Positions 50,405 to 62,847 are shown, counted from the first letter of the stretch. The stretch is 64,000 nucleotides of DNA from Rhizoctonia solani (GCF_016906535.1 NC_057377.1:372001-436000), one strand, 5' to 3'. Numbers and translations: made by a program. The notes: generated by a model not told the origin, from the letters alone.

Positions 50405-51135
50405 CAAAGAAACAATTGTATAATGCAATGTAAGATGATAAACATATAGCTACACTCAATTGGGCTCAGCTCATAGCCCGATTTTGCAGCAGGTAAATAG
50501 GGTACCCCTATTGCCTGAGCTCTTAGATCCATGGCACTCATCGTATATAGAATCATGAAAAAGTCAGCATGGACGCGGCAGTGGTTATTTAGTGATTTTT
50601 GAGAATTTTATGTGGGCACTTCCCCTTCGAGTGCGGAGATTCGGTTATAGTCTGGATTTTAGCTGGCACTTGGCAAGTCACGACTCACGCATAGATACAA
50701 TATCATCCCATTATCATGGGTCATTTACAGATTGTCCACTCTAGTCTGATAGAACACTATTAGAGCCACAAGATGCAACAATCTCGCAGCATCTGTGACC
50801 AAAACCCGGACTCATGGATCACACTGCTAACCACTTATGAATCGTTCTTGCCCTGAATCTGTTCTCATGTGCTGCGGGTTCTAAAACCCCTCATGCTCAC
50901 ATATTAATTTTCGAGGCTAAATTTATCAAAAATCATAGTGCGCATATTCATAGCCTGCTATATGTTACATCTCAGAACACGAAAAGGGTAGTGACTGGCC
51001 ACCATCCCCTGATCAATATTAACTGACGCTAATTCAATCGCCAGCGTTCACCCACACACCAACATTTCGAGACTTGACCAATATGCGCATATGCATATAC
51101 GGTTCGACGCTGATTGGGTCTCCTGCTACTTTTAA
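50405..51135. other. intergenic, no supported gene
   Basis: AT-rich flank with nothing recognisable. Confidence 0.5.
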
Positions 51136-52983
51136 TTACCCCCCTTTCTCTCCCACCACTTGACTGCTCCCCCCTTCTTTTAGGTCACTATCTTCCTTTA
51201 CTGTCTTCGTTATCACCCTCTCCGTTCCCGTCTCCAGCCTCGCCTCAACCCCGATTTCTACTTGTTTCCTCGTCTCCGTCTCCGGCTGAATTGTCGACTG
51301 GGTCTGTACGCCTGTCTCGGCCCTTGCATTCCCCTCACCCTTCTCCACCTTTGAATCGTGTCTGGTATCTTTCTTTGGGTCGGTTTGAAATTCCACTGCC
51401 GCAAGTTCATGCCCTGCTGCCTGCCACTGCGCCTTCTTTCCCATCCCATCCCCAGCTATATCCTTCTCCTTTTGATCGAGTCCTCCTGGGTTTTTGTCCT
51501 CGACCTTTGTCTCAGGTTTCTCTCTCACTCCCTCCAAGCCTTTATCAGAATTCTCTGCAGCCTGGTGGGAGTTGGTGGGGTCTCTGCCGGCTTTTAGCAT
51601 TTCTATGTCTTTTTGGAGTTTAAGAATTGTTTGCTCCATGTCTGGGATTGATTGAGTTACCCCGGACAATTTGCTCACTGGGCTCTGCGTCGCGTCAAGT
51701 TGGGCAATTTGGTTTTCATACCGTTCTATTGTGGCAGAAATTCGTCTGTTGGCCATATTCAACTGCGATTTTCGGCTCTTATTCCTGTAGTTACGCATGT
51801 CTCCAGGGTGTTCCTGGTATGACACCACCTTTCAGTCAAGTACATAACTTCTAATCTATATAAATATACATACCTGGCGGGAGCTATGTATATCATACCG
51901 AAGTTTACGGAATTGGGATCTGAAGTTATCGTAGAGATATTCTACTGCTTGCTGGATTTCAGGCTTGTTCTGGAAATCAGGCTCAGGTTCCGACCGTTTA
52001 CTCGTTGGATCATGTTGGTGATTGAAGTATGCGTCGATCCCATCCCGAGCCTCGGGGTCAGACCCAAAGAAAGCGCTGGGTGGCCGTGGACCCGTGGGAC
52101 TATCGGAACCAATCCTATCGGTCCCGAGCACTTTCGCGGCGTGGGTACTCGGTCTTCCTTCAGACGGGCACATGACTACCCAAAGCACCTCAAGTATTGG
52201 CACCTCAGATCGCAAGCGCGAGTTGTATGACGAAATCATGTCAATTAGGACGATTACGGGATCCAGTGGTATAGGTCTATCAAAGCTGTGTCGATATGGC
52301 GCCGGGGGTGGGCGTTCGGTTGTGAAGTACAGGCAATGGGAAATGGATGATGATAAGGCCAAGTCCCCAAAAAAATGTTTGAAACTTAGTAGTCGCTTGT
52401 ATTTTGTTGCATGGCGTCCAATGTTGCGCTTGACCACATTTGACTTCAAGACCAAGTCTCCAGGCAGAGGAGTCCGGGGGTCTTTGAAGTGAAATCGTAT
52501 CTCTTGATTGCGTCCGGATGTGAAAAGCTCAACAGATTCGATCAAGATATCGTTGGTAGGTTCTACCGAGGGCCTACTATCGAAGTGTTCCGGGGTACTT
52601 TTGGTATTCGTTTTAAAGTCTACCCAAGCTTCTCTCAGGACGCCGAGGGGAAATTCCTCTTGAAGTCCCATCTGATGGAACGGACGGACGGAGATAGTCG
52701 GAGAGGAAGACAATATCCCTTCAAAAGGGTTAAGCATATCAGCCATGAAGTTGGATTGAGGCTTGGAGGGCGATCGATCATTGTATGGTTTCTCGGGGCT
52801 GCTAATAGTGGGGGTGTCACATACGATTAAAACAGAAGAGGGACGCTCGCGATCGGAAGAAACGCGAGAATCAGAAATCTGGGATGAATTTTGAGGTATG
52901 AGAGAGTCAGACCCGGTGCTAGCAATGTATTCCCTAGACGGTGCGTCCACAGGAACCTCCATCCCGGGAGTAGGTTGGGACAT
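51136..52983 (-). CDS. large unknown protein with charged coiled-coil tail
   Basis: Model complement(join(51136..51828,51874..52983)), 600 residues. The intron (GTATGT...AAG) is 45 bases and keeps phase. The first ~100 residues are disordered. Residues ~110-330 look folded (FHFKDPRTPLPGDLVLK, FKHFFGDLALSS, PVIVLIDMISSYNSRLR, VLWVVMCPS) but match no family I know. Near residue 345 an acidic region leads into a predicted helix (AVEYLYDNFRSQFRKLRYDI), then coiled coil (TIERYENQIAQLD, QTILKLQKDIEMLK). The last ~150 residues are very rich in Lys, Glu, Gln and Gly with degenerate ETETxKxVE repeats. The composition suggests a scaffold. It has no signal peptide. Confidence 0.7.
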
Positions 52984-54273
52984 GAGAATTTGTTAGGGTG
53001 CTGGGTTGTACTGCAGACGATGACGGTTGCAGTATGCATCGCGCCAGAACATAATCAAATATTGCACTTGGGGGGATTACATGTATTTTATGTACTCACA
53101 TGTCAGATCAGACTGGCTGATGTGAGTTATCGGTCGCAGTATTCAATGGAACGATATCTAAGGTACAGCTAACCGTCGTCGGATGAGGCCTGTTATAAAT
53201 CGAATAGAATCGACACTAGGCGTGCTGAGATTCTTTGAGCCACGAGGCCCGGTGGCAGATCTAGAGCGTCTACAAAGGTTTGCCGTGCTCTACAGGGACC
53301 CGAAACCCCCCGGAGTCCTCCGCGAGTACTCCGGAGCACCCCACAAGTACTTCGGAGCATCACATTTGATGCTCCAAAGTGCTGGCTCACCTTTACGAAT
53401 GAGTAAGCGCTTCAGAGTTTTTCGGGTCCCGTAGAGCCCCTTCGCCGCGAGGCCAGAATTTCACAATACGTTTATAAAGTTCTTGATATGCATGGAGAAG
53501 GCGCGGACGTTCATGGACCTTATGGTGCGAATATGGTCCTAGGGAATGAAGTCGTCTGCTTCTGTCATAGGGTGTGGCTGTAAAGTGTTGCGTCTGAAAT
53601 ATGTGTTTGTAACATGTGTTCGCAACGACGCGTTACTGATATCGATATGTTATCAACACAGCCCAACCACTCTGCAAAATCTTCAGGAGTTCACAAGCGC
53701 TCGTCATGTGCTTCATCAAAGACTCCTCCCCTTCTCCCCTGTCGAGCATCTCACAACATATACCTCGCGCGATTAGGATATCCTCGGCAGGCTATTTATG
53801 AGACGCGTAATCGTTAGAACTATCTCTTGGGTCATGTTCTCATAGTACTCTATGCTCGTGTGCTCTCGAGTGGCTCAAGTGTCACAAACTACCGGTTTAT
53901 CATCCGCTGCTATAACACTCTCTTTCATCTCCTCATCGCGTTGCCCCATTAATTGTTGCGCTTCAGACGTCTGGGGAGGGGGTCCCCTGCTCTTGTTGCC
54001 CTCGGGTCCCTGTTATCCGTTTGATTTAATTTAGGCTGGGAATACAATAGCTTTTTGCTTTATACAACTTTAATTAATACAGTCAGTATCAGCCTTGATC
54101 CGGAGTGCAGTATTAATCTGTACATTCCTACTATTTGGAACGGACTAGTATACGTATTTACTGAATACCGCCTGGTGTCGGCAAGCCATAACCCCTGTGA
54201 CTTAGGGCCGCATGCAATTCTTCCTCCCAATATTGCCGGGTATTCTAATTTACCTCAAATGTGAATTATTCAA
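52984..54273. other. intergenic holding a small foldback element
   Basis: No gene is supported. The stretch includes the inverted-repeat element described separately. Plus-strand frames at 53183-53434 and 53546-53817 have no motif. Confidence 0.45.
53287..53437. repeat. short foldback / MITE-like element
   Basis: The left end GCTCTACAGGGACCCGAAA (53287-53305) is matched by the reverse complement of the right end (GCTCTACGGGACCCGAAAA, at 53437 backwards), with one indel. The interior is rich in further palindromes around CGGAGTACTCCG and TGATGCTCC. The total length is about 150 bases without coding capacity. No clear target duplication could be picked out, so it may be a worn MITE or a plain foldback repeat. 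Confidence 0.55.
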
Positions 54274-55241
54274 CTACAATATACAGCTGGGACTCACTTC
54301 CAATCGTGACTCCAACCAGTTAATTGTATAGTCTTCGAACTCGGCCATTATGAATTCGGCTGTTTTTTCCCTTTCTTTTTCGTCCGTTGTGGTACGGTAG
54401 TATATATCTAACCCGATTGCCTTGAATATGCGATATGCACCTTTCCGAACCTTATGGTCATCGTAAGTCTTGTAGCCGTCTGGGTTTCGTGACTTGAGGT
54501 AGTCGTTGATTAGCCCGGCAAACCAATAGCAATTCTTTTTCAATAAACTGTAGCTAGGGTGATCCTGAGAAGCGTGACAAGCAAAGGCAACAAGCTCATA
54601 TAGTTTGAGCTTGTCTTCCTCTTTTGTGGTCTCGAAGTGATTCTCTGCTAGGAGGATACAATTTCCGTATCCGCAATCTTGTAGTAACTGCTGTTTGTCC
54701 CCGTTATAAGATACTCTAACCTGGTCCTCGGCAAGCACTTTTGAGGACGCTATTATGGTGCGTGAAATAAACGTAGGCGATGATCGCGCCAAGGGATTGG
54801 CAGTACGATCGAGTATCATATAGTTCTTCACGCCAACATTGGCATCTTCCACTTCAACAATGATGAACTCGTGTTGGGATCCCGTTCTCATTTTACGGTA
54901 TTCAGTTTTCGTGACGTTAATGAAAACTAAATGAGGAGGGAGGGTCTCGAAGAGTAGATCTAATAACCCCTGAACTTTCCACGGTGTATATGTCGGAACT
55001 GATCCCCTCCATGTTCTCCTAGGGTTGACGCCGGTAGGAGCGTTAGGCCATAGTCCATCAGGGAAGACCTGTGAGAGGGACCGTCTATGTCGCGACGGAC
55101 GGGGACGTATCCCCGCTTTTCGGGAAGCAACCTCTAGATCTGCTGGATATTTCGGTTAGCTTATGTAGCATCTTCCTTTATTGACTTACAAGTTAGCGCA
55201 TTTGGTGTATGGTGTTCGCTAGTACTAAGCGATGTATTCAT
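54274..55241 (-). CDS. NCYWFA-family protein, copy 3 (unknown, papain-like fold suspected)
   Basis: Model complement(join(54274..55142,55190..55241)), 306 residues, starting MNTSLSTSEHH. It is the third member of the family seen at 11.5 and 20 kb, and the most diverged. It has QVFPDGLWP, GSQHEFIIVEVED with the conserved His, NYMILDRT, QVRVSYNG...LLQDCGY and YSLLKKNCYWFAGLIND with the conserved Asn-Cys. The N-terminal region is Arg-rich (SRKAGIRPRPSRHRR). A possible donor near the stop (GGAAGTGAGT) leaves open a further 3' exon, as in copy 1. The frame is intact. Family-wide conservation around His and Cys, with variable flanks, argues these residues matter. Function is unknown. Confidence 0.75.
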
Positions 55242-56393
55242 GATTAACGAGCTCCAAGTTATGGGAGAGAGATGTGTAGTTGTTGCGCGCAAACTTGGTA
55301 GCATATAAAGGCGACGAAGTCGTGGAGTCCCATATCTCAGGATGGAGTCTCGCATCACCCTGGGCAACAGTTCGATAGGTATCTTGTGTGTCGGGAGCTG
55401 CCATACCGTGAACACGTGTAAAGGGAGCAACACTGCGTTGAAAACGCGTGGAATATTCGTGTTGAGAAGTTCCAGACTGTTGGTTCGTGTGAGTTTGTCC
55501 CAAAATCATAGCAGCTGCTACTTGGTTTATTCTTATTCTAGTCATCTCTCGTTGCAATACTGAAGTTGCTGGAAATTCAGAGACTACAGCACCTCAGCCA
55601 GCTTTATCGCCACGGGCGCAATGTTGCGCTTGAAATTGGCATTACACTGTGGGTCACAATAGTTATCATACATGAGCAAAATCTGAAACTTATTGAGCCG
55701 CACCTGTTAATTGAAATAACATCTATGGTAACTCCAGGAACAAAAATCGGTTTGCCTGACTCCGACGATTGTTATGATCCACAGGTCAGCGGTAACGTAT
55801 GACCATTCCTCAATCTTGGAATGTGGAATCCTGAGTTGTTAAATGTAATCAGAGTTAAGGGAGAGAGAGGCTATCCTCTTCCTTTTCAGGCTTCCGTCCC
55901 CTATGGAACACTTCCTTTTGTTTGTCAACCAGCCATCCTGGGAAAACCTGGGGTATAATTGAGGCTAGGATTGTGCAATGGTATAATTATATGCAATTAC
56001 ACCGTTACACCAGTATAATCATCCGCAATTGTGCCATTCCACAACCCCTAGCTTTAATTACGGCCACTGCGCCCAATCGCGAACACGGGGTTTTGCTGAG
56101 CAGACAGCCATATACCCTCTGATAAGAGTATGACACTTTTAATTTGCTATACGTATCGCAAGGTATACAACTCGAAATCTCCAGGTATATGTAGTCGCAC
56201 CAGTGGGAGATTGTTCATGATTGATAGTTTTTGCTGAGAAATCATAATTAATTAATGGCATCTAGCTATTGTAATGTTTAATCATAACCAAATAAGAGCC
56301 AAGGGTCACCCAAAACATATAGCAAAAAAGAAAAGGGAAAAACGAGGGGAAAAGTCCAAGTGAGAGTTGATAGATATCATATCCAAATGAGGA
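55242..56393. other. no firmly supported gene
   Basis: A minus-strand frame at 55225-55557 (up to 110 codons, MTRIRINQVAAAMILG...) is fairly protein-like and could be an exon of another gene, but no motif or joining exon was found. The rest is AT-rich. Confidence 0.35.
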
Positions 56394-58466
56394 TCAAGCA
56401 ACCATCGGTCGACTCTTAGGTGCGAGCCCCGTGCCAGGCTCATCATCTTCGCTCTCATTCGCAACTTCACTTTCGTCTTCGCTGCTATCACCACCCGCAC
56501 CCGGCCTGGCGCTAGGGCTAACAACGACCTTGGTGCTTTTTCCTGGCTTCAGGTCAAGGAGTCCTCCTCCTAACCCAAGGGGAGTTTGTGGGCGCCCATT
56601 ACCTAGCACTGAACGCCCATTCCAACTTCGACTTATCTGAGCCTGTCCTCCCACTCCACCGAATTCATCAGGGCTAGTAACCCCCAGGTTCAAACTGTTG
56701 CGAGGACTTTGGCCGCTCGAGTGACCAAAAGTACCAGAAATCGGACGGGAATTTCGGTTGGATGTAGAACCCACGCCAGTGTCAAAGCCAAGCGAAGGAC
56801 CGGAATTGAGGCTCAGGCCATTCAGTGACAAACGCGATATGGCTTCGGCGCCAGCACTTCCCGTCCGGGGGCGAGCAAACACTGCCGAGATTGGACGTGC
56901 GTTCGGGTTGGCACTGTGGGATGGAAACGGGAAACCATCTACCGGTGGGGTTCCTGGGATCGGCAAAGGGGACGGGGAGTTGGGGCTAAGGTGTGCTTGA
57001 GAATTGTAACGCGGTCGCGCGCTGGGCACAGTTATAGGTGAGGGCAATCCATTGGGACTCGCAGCTTTAGGCGGGTAAGGAAGAGGCGAAGGCAGTGGCC
57101 CTCCAATAGTGGCAGTATTCAGGGGGATCGAGTTTGGGTCAACCATGGCTATCATTGCCCCAAGTGCAAGCCAGGCATCGTTTCCGGCATTACCAAGGGT
57201 GCAGCGCGGAGCCCGCGACTGAGCAGCTAACAGACGGGCGAGAGGAGCAGCTGGTGGTAATTGTGGTCCAAATATCCCATGCCTTAAGGACGCCACAGCT
57301 GTATCGACGATCAACATATTGTGGAGGAGTTCTGTTCAAATATTTTTCGTTAGTCATCTATACAAGAAAGTGTGAAGGATATAGTCGGCGGTACAGAAAT
57401 GTCTGGAGTGCATCCGAGTAGTACTTACTTATTTTCAGCTCGGCCAATCGCTCAAGGTCTCCAGATATGTTGTGGCCAACGAGAACAAGTGAGTTGGCTA
57501 CAGACTCGGAATCAGGCGTAGCCAGGGAACTGATGACCGAATTAATAACATCGGGAAGCTTCGACTTTCCAACTACATGGGTATCGCCAAATGCGTACTA
57601 ATAATACGTGCAGATTAGTATTTGGTTGGTTTTGTCCTATAACTGGTGAGTTACCTCCCATGGATGGGTGGGCCTCAGTTTGTTGCGGACTTTATCAGCA
57701 TACTCAGCTACGACAAAGTGGCCTTTCCTATATGACACGATAAGGTCACAATATTTTGACAACTGTAATGCAATCACCTAAAGTTTTCTTCTTTCGGTGG
57801 CCAACTTCCAACGGCATTGATATGGGCGCAGCGCACGGCCGCATATCCCCATTCCAAGGGCAATAGACTTTTCTCGGACCAAACAAAGCGAATCGAAAGC
57901 CAATTTTTCTCGCGCGAATGCCAAAGTTTGTCAATTACTAAAGGGAAGACATCAAGTTAGAACAGAACTATCAAGTGGTTGGACAAACGCTCACAATGCA
58001 GATCTCCGTGCTTTACTCTTGATTTAAAAGCCGAAAACTCGGCTGCGGGAAGAGTCGCGTGAACCTTTTTATAAGTAGCCATGTCTGCAATTTGTCTCAG
58101 GTGCCGCTGAGTATGTTCATATGGAATAATTTGCATGACATTGGAAATCTTAGGGAGTGTCTCGCCGAACCTGTAAGGAATTAGACCGGCGCCCCGACTA
58201 TAACATCACACATACCGAGTTTTAACCATCTTTGCAAACGCACCCACACTCCCTGCTCGGGTTACAATATGGCCCTTGCCAGTGCGGCTATCGGTCACCG
58301 TGACTGTTGGCCATCCAAAAGTAAGAAAGTCATCGAAAGAGCTGAATAGGTGACCCCATGAGCGATCATACCACGGCACCGCGTGGCTTTGGAAATGGCC
58401 GATGTAAGCCGAGTAGACCTATTCGGCAATTGAGATTCAGTATACGCTCTTTAGTTAAACAGAAAG
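56394..58466 (-). CDS. RNase H-fold 3'-5' exonuclease-like protein (Gfd2/YDR514C type), motif I altered
   Basis: Exons: complement(join(56394..57331,57429..57597,57655..57727,57778..57937,57995..58170,58216..<58466)). The frame is open to about 58466, but the start codon and any first exon are not resolved. The fold is shown by LEWGYAAVR, GHFVVAEYADKVRN, PWEYAFGD, then LVLVGHNISGDLERL (motif II Asp) and LGNAGNDAWLALGAM (motif III Asp), the pattern of DEDD exonuclease-like proteins related to yeast Gfd2. At motif I, where a D-x-E is expected (WLSIxFxWSE), the sequence reads WLSIRFVWSE, so both acidic residues are replaced. The C-terminal ~230 residues are Pro/Ser/Gly-rich and disordered, ending in an acidic patch (SSEDESEVANESEDDE). 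It may bind rather than cut RNA. Confidence 0.8.
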
Positions 58467-59198
58467 GTATGAACCAACGCTATGAAGATCCCAATCCCAT
58501 CCTTGTACGTCAACCAGCTGAAAGTTGTCTTTGTGGCTCATAGAGCACTATTGGTACGTGAATATGGCGAGGAAAGCTCGCGGTAGCGGTGTGTGGTGGT
58601 AGAGAGGGGACCCTCTACTGTGGCCGAACACCCCAGAACCGAGGCCATCGTGGATGCTGACAAATCGCGTCTTGAGTGTCAGCGCTTATCGGTCGGACTA
58701 GCCTATAAACTGTAGACTGACAAACCTTGGCTCAAGCGAAAGGCATCCTGAGGCGTCGTAGCTGGGCACGCCTTCTCCAAGGGACCGCTTCATAAAGTAG
58801 ACTTTATTTCATTCGAGAGTACCTAGATGCCGACATATCTTATACAGTCTTATATTTAGACCGTCAATTAATTTGGGGAGATCTTGTGCTGCTACATACC
58901 TTCCAGCCACATAGGTTTGAGAAGGGGGTCGATTGTTGATATATATCACGACATGGCGCAATAACTATCTCAAAATAATGACGTTGTGATGTTTTCAATT
59001 GGCGTAGCTCTATCCTGCCCCGTGAATTTCGCAAGCAAACAAAAAATATCACAGATTATTGACGCCAGACTTAGGATGGTCGCTGCTATTTGTTTGGGGC
59101 TGATTGGACCTAAAGCATCATAAAAGTTACCCACTATCATTGGAAATTCCTGGCGCTTGACCCCCCAACGACGATCAAGCTGAACTAGTCATTCTTTA
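58467..59198. other. intergenic, no supported gene
   Basis: This stretch holds the unresolved 5' end of the exonuclease-like gene and the promoter of NIF3. Nothing else is recognisable. Confidence 0.45.
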
Positions 59199-60399
59199 AT
59201 GGGCCTTGTACGAGCTGTCGCTCGATCCTTCGAGCGTGGAATTGGTCCACTACGACTTGCCGAAGCATGGGACAATGTGGGTCCTCCTTCGTCATTTAAT
59301 AGATAGACTTTAAAATCCCCTCAGGTCGGACTTCTCCTCGGTACAATACATCCAGCTACTTGCTATTTTTAGGGCTAATGAGAGACAGAGTCACCTAAAC
59401 ATCGGTCTACTGGAGCCATTAAAGTGATGCTCACTATTGAGTACGTGATAATGAAATTGGACCCATTATTACTATCCCATCTGATTATCGCCCAGCCTGA
59501 CTCCAGCTGTAGTCGAAGAAGCATTGAACAACGATACAGGGGTGATCGTAGCCTACCACCCGCCCATATTCTCCGGCCTCAAGTCTCTTACGCTCACCAA
59601 TCCACTCCAACGATCACTACTTCGTTGTGCGGCGGAAGGAATTTCTATTTTTAGCCCACATACTGCACTGGACTCGGTTCGTGGTGGGGTGAGTTGCATC
59701 GATGCTACACTCCGACGAAGGGCTGAGAATCTCCTCGTTAGGTAAATGATACTCTTGCCGAAAGCCTCGGAATTTTGGCTCAAAGTAGTTTAATTGGTGA
59801 AGAAAAGGAAGGTGGTGCGGGTGCGGGCCGACTCATAACTCTTTCGGAACCGGTTAGCCTGGAAACCCTTTGTAAACGGGTCAAGGCGTATTGTGGGCTA
59901 AACCACTGTGAGTGGTATTATGTATTATTTTGCAATGAACGGTTAGTCTTGACTCGATTCCGCAATTTATCTAAAGTGCAACTGGGCGTGCCACCTGAGG
60001 CCGAGCCCCAGATTAGTACGATCGCCATTTGCGCCGGCTCTGGTGGCTCGCTTCTCAAGGGTGTCAAGGCTGATGCATATCTCACTGGAGAAATGTCGCA
60101 CGTAAGCCTATTATTTACCCCCGTTATCGATCAGTTCTCAACTTTAGGTTAGCACGAAGTACTAGCAGCAGTCGCTCAGGGTACTTCGGTCATTCTATGT
60201 GAGTACAATGATATGTAAATGGGTATTATATGCGTGACCGTTGTTTTTCTCAGGCGGTCATTCCAATACGGAGCGGCCTTATCTTCCTACACTCCAGAAA
60301 AAACTTCAGCAGGCGTTAGACGATGACGAAGAGCTAGCTGGCGAGAGCTATGATGTTGTTATCAGTAAAGCAGACGCAGATCCTCTCAAAATTGTGTAA
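59199..60399 (+). CDS. NIF3-family (NGG1-interacting factor 3-like) protein
   Basis: Eight exons: join(59199..59276,59325..59340,59416..59440,59496..59688,59742..59907,59977..60101,60153..60198,60254..60399), 264 residues, all in phase. Family motifs run in order: LAEAWDNVGLLLG, VMLTIDLTPAVVEEA, GVIVAYHPPIFSGLKSL, FSPHTALDSVRGGVND, TIAICAGSGGSLLKG, DAYLTGEMSHHEVLAA and CGHSNTERPYL. The His, Asp and Glu residues in YHPP, PHTALD and GEMSHHE are those that bind the two metal ions in bacterial relatives. The protein is conserved from bacteria to fungi; its biochemical role is still poorly defined. Exons 2 and 3 are only 16 and 25 bases. The 5' half of exon 6 was placed so that NHLQLGVP matches the family. 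Confidence 0.95.
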
Positions 60400-61005
60400 A
60401 GTCTGTGATTCAGCATTGTCATATTGCGACGTAATGCAAACGATTGCAGCCTCATTCACTAGCAAACCTCCTGAACTAGGAAATAGGTTGGGACCATACC
60501 TTTTATCACTCTGACCCCCTTCGTTATTTTCCCACTGGCCATCGTATCGAGAGACCATAACATATGCCCAAAACTGTTTCTAGGCGATATTTACTCGAGA
60601 TTAACTTGAACCACCATACCACCCATGACTCAATTGCGATCTCATGCTTACGCGTACTTATCAGGTATATTGTCCTATGACCGATCGATCGCAATCAACG
60701 GGTTATCGCCGACCGGCCTAATTATCATGTCGCAAACACTCGTCATCCTTCGCATTCTAATCTCTCACGGCATTTAAAACCCAACGAGTGCACACAATTG
60801 TGCACCCATGTTCTCTCGACCAGTCCGTCGACTGACTCAAATATCCCGTCAAATAACTCCCTTGGCTCGGCCCATACTTGCGCCCTCTACTCCATTATCC
60901 AATTCGAGATCCCGCATACAAGAATTAGCAACCATGGTGCCACTTCCTCAAACGCAAGTACCACTATGCGGTCCACAGCTTCAATTCTGATATATCCGTC
61001 TTAGC
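60400..61005. other. intergenic with a possible leader peptide frame
   Basis: The plus-strand frame 60808-60990 (MFSRPVRRLTQISRQ...) has the composition of a mitochondrial targeting peptide. It could be a first exon of the quinone reductase, but no donor/acceptor pair joins it to ATG 61006 in phase, and an in-frame TGA separates them without splicing. Left unassigned. Confidence 0.35.
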
Positions 61006-62344
61006 ATGAAGGCAGCTCGAGTGAACAAGCAGGGTTCCATCGAAGAGATCGAGGTTGTAGATATCCCTGTGCCGACTCCTAAGCCCGGAGAAGTTCTGGT
61101 CAAGGCGGAATGGGCAGGAGTCAACTTTAGTGAGTACTCCAAGGATTCATGCATCTGGTGTAGGGGGCCTAATGTAAGCATTTTATAGTTGATACGTACT
61201 TCCGAGGCGGCGTGTATCCGCGGGAGACCCCGTTTACGCTTGGCCAGGAGGTCTCAGGAACTATCGTTGCTCTTCCCAGTTCAGCCGATCTGTAGGTAAC
61301 ATAATAAAGCTGCATGATTCTCCCGCCTGATCTACTCTTACAGCCTCAGTTCGAACGACTATAAAGTTCGCGGGTTTAAAGAGGGTTTAAAAGTGGCTGC
61401 CGTGAGTTTAATTTGGACACCGGTTTCATTAATACATGACTCAATGAATTGAAAGTTGGCAAGCGGAGGATTTGCCGAATACGTCGCCGTCCCATGGAAG
61501 GATGTACAGGTTCTTCCTGAAGGCGTTGATACACGCCAAGGAGCAGTTTCTCTACTGCAAGGTTTAACGGGTATGTAGAACACAACAGATACCTTTGAAA
61601 CCCAATTAACGTGTCGCCATTTCTCAACAGCCCTAACATTTGTAAAGGAGGCATATCCCGTTAAGAAAGGTGAATGGATCCTGATCCATGCAGCAGCGGG
61701 TGGTGTTGGTCTCCTTTTGGTACAGGTGAATTTCGAAATCCTAGTCTTGGGTATCCTCTCCACTAAGGCATGTTAACATTAGCTCGCCAGCCAATTCGGC
61801 GCAAATGTTATCGGTACGACATCATCGCAAGTTAAAGCGGAAATAGCAAAGAAGGCGGGAGCGAAGCATATAATCAACTACTCCGAGTCATCCGTTCCTG
61901 ATGAAGTCTTGAAGCTAACAGAGGGCCGTGGTGTTGAAGCTATCTTTGATGGCGTTGGCGCCTCAACCTGGGAAGGCAACTTTACTTCGATCCGCCGCAA
62001 AGGTACAATCGCCAGTTTTGGCAATGCCAGTGGTGTTGTCCCGCCCTTTTCTGTGCTCAAGCTTGGCCCGAAGAACATCAAAGTTTGTAGACCCGTGTAA
62101 GTGAGATTTAGGTTATTTAGTACCGTGCTAATTCAGCTTATCCCTCACCAGCGTCAACAACTATATTACCGAGCCGGCTGAGTTCCATGGATACGCTACC
62201 GAGCTATTTGACCTCATCAAAAACGGGAAGCTCGAGGTCGCTGTTCATTCCGAGTATCCTTTCACTACTGAAGGAATGCGCCAAACTCATACGGACATCA
62301 CCGGGCGAGGCACATCCGGTAAACTTATTGTAAAGATTGCATGA
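61006..62344 (+). CDS. NADPH:quinone oxidoreductase (zeta-crystallin type, MDR family)
   Basis: Seven exons: join(61006..61129,61189..61291,61344..61401,61456..61570,61631..61725,61783..62096,62152..62344), 333 residues. Motifs of zinc-free medium-chain reductases: PKPGEVLVKAEWAGVNFID, FTLGQEVSGTIVAL, GGFAEYVAVPW, the nucleotide-binding AAAGGVGLLLVQLA, AKKAGAKHIINYSE, and EAIFDGVGASTWEGN with IRRKGTIASFGNASG, ending GTSGKLIVKIA. It should reduce quinones with NADPH in the cytosol; mitochondrial targeting through an upstream exon is not excluded. No structural zinc cysteines are present, as expected for this branch. Confidence 0.95.
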
Positions 62345-62847
62345 TCAAGGTCTCAGTTTCGAGTAAAATATCCATCCAAATAACCTGGTGTATGCCGAAC
62401 ATGAATCGATTGAAATCAAAATAATAGCACGATTAGTGTTCGTAGTCTGAAATGATTACGTTTAATGTACGATTGGGTATGCGAATAAGTTTTCGAGGGA
62501 ACGGTACTTTTTATTTCGTTTTGCAGCTTCCAAACCCAAGACAATGCAGTAAGCTGACGGACCAGGTATGAATCTCAGAACGACCACAAACCCTGCTTCA
62601 TCTCGCATGAATCTGGCATCAACACCCTCCACACTCGAGGACAGAACTCGCCATTTGTTCAAGCAATAAAGGAAACACTTAAAGACTTAAACCCATACTC
62701 CAAACCAAAATAGTTCGCAACTTGAAAGCTGGGGACTGATATAAAAAAAAGTCATTAAACTGTACTAATACATGCAACATCGTCAAATGGTATATATATG
62801 CAGAAAAAAATCCTCGATCGATCATACCAAATAATCCACAACCGATT
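62345..62847. other. intergenic between convergent genes
   Basis: About 500 bases. The minus-strand frame at 62462-62662 has no motif. Confidence 0.5.

Noticed and set aside
60808..60990. Mitochondrial targeting exon for the quinone reductase
   Set aside because: No donor/acceptor pair joins it to the downstream ATG in phase, so it was left unassigned.
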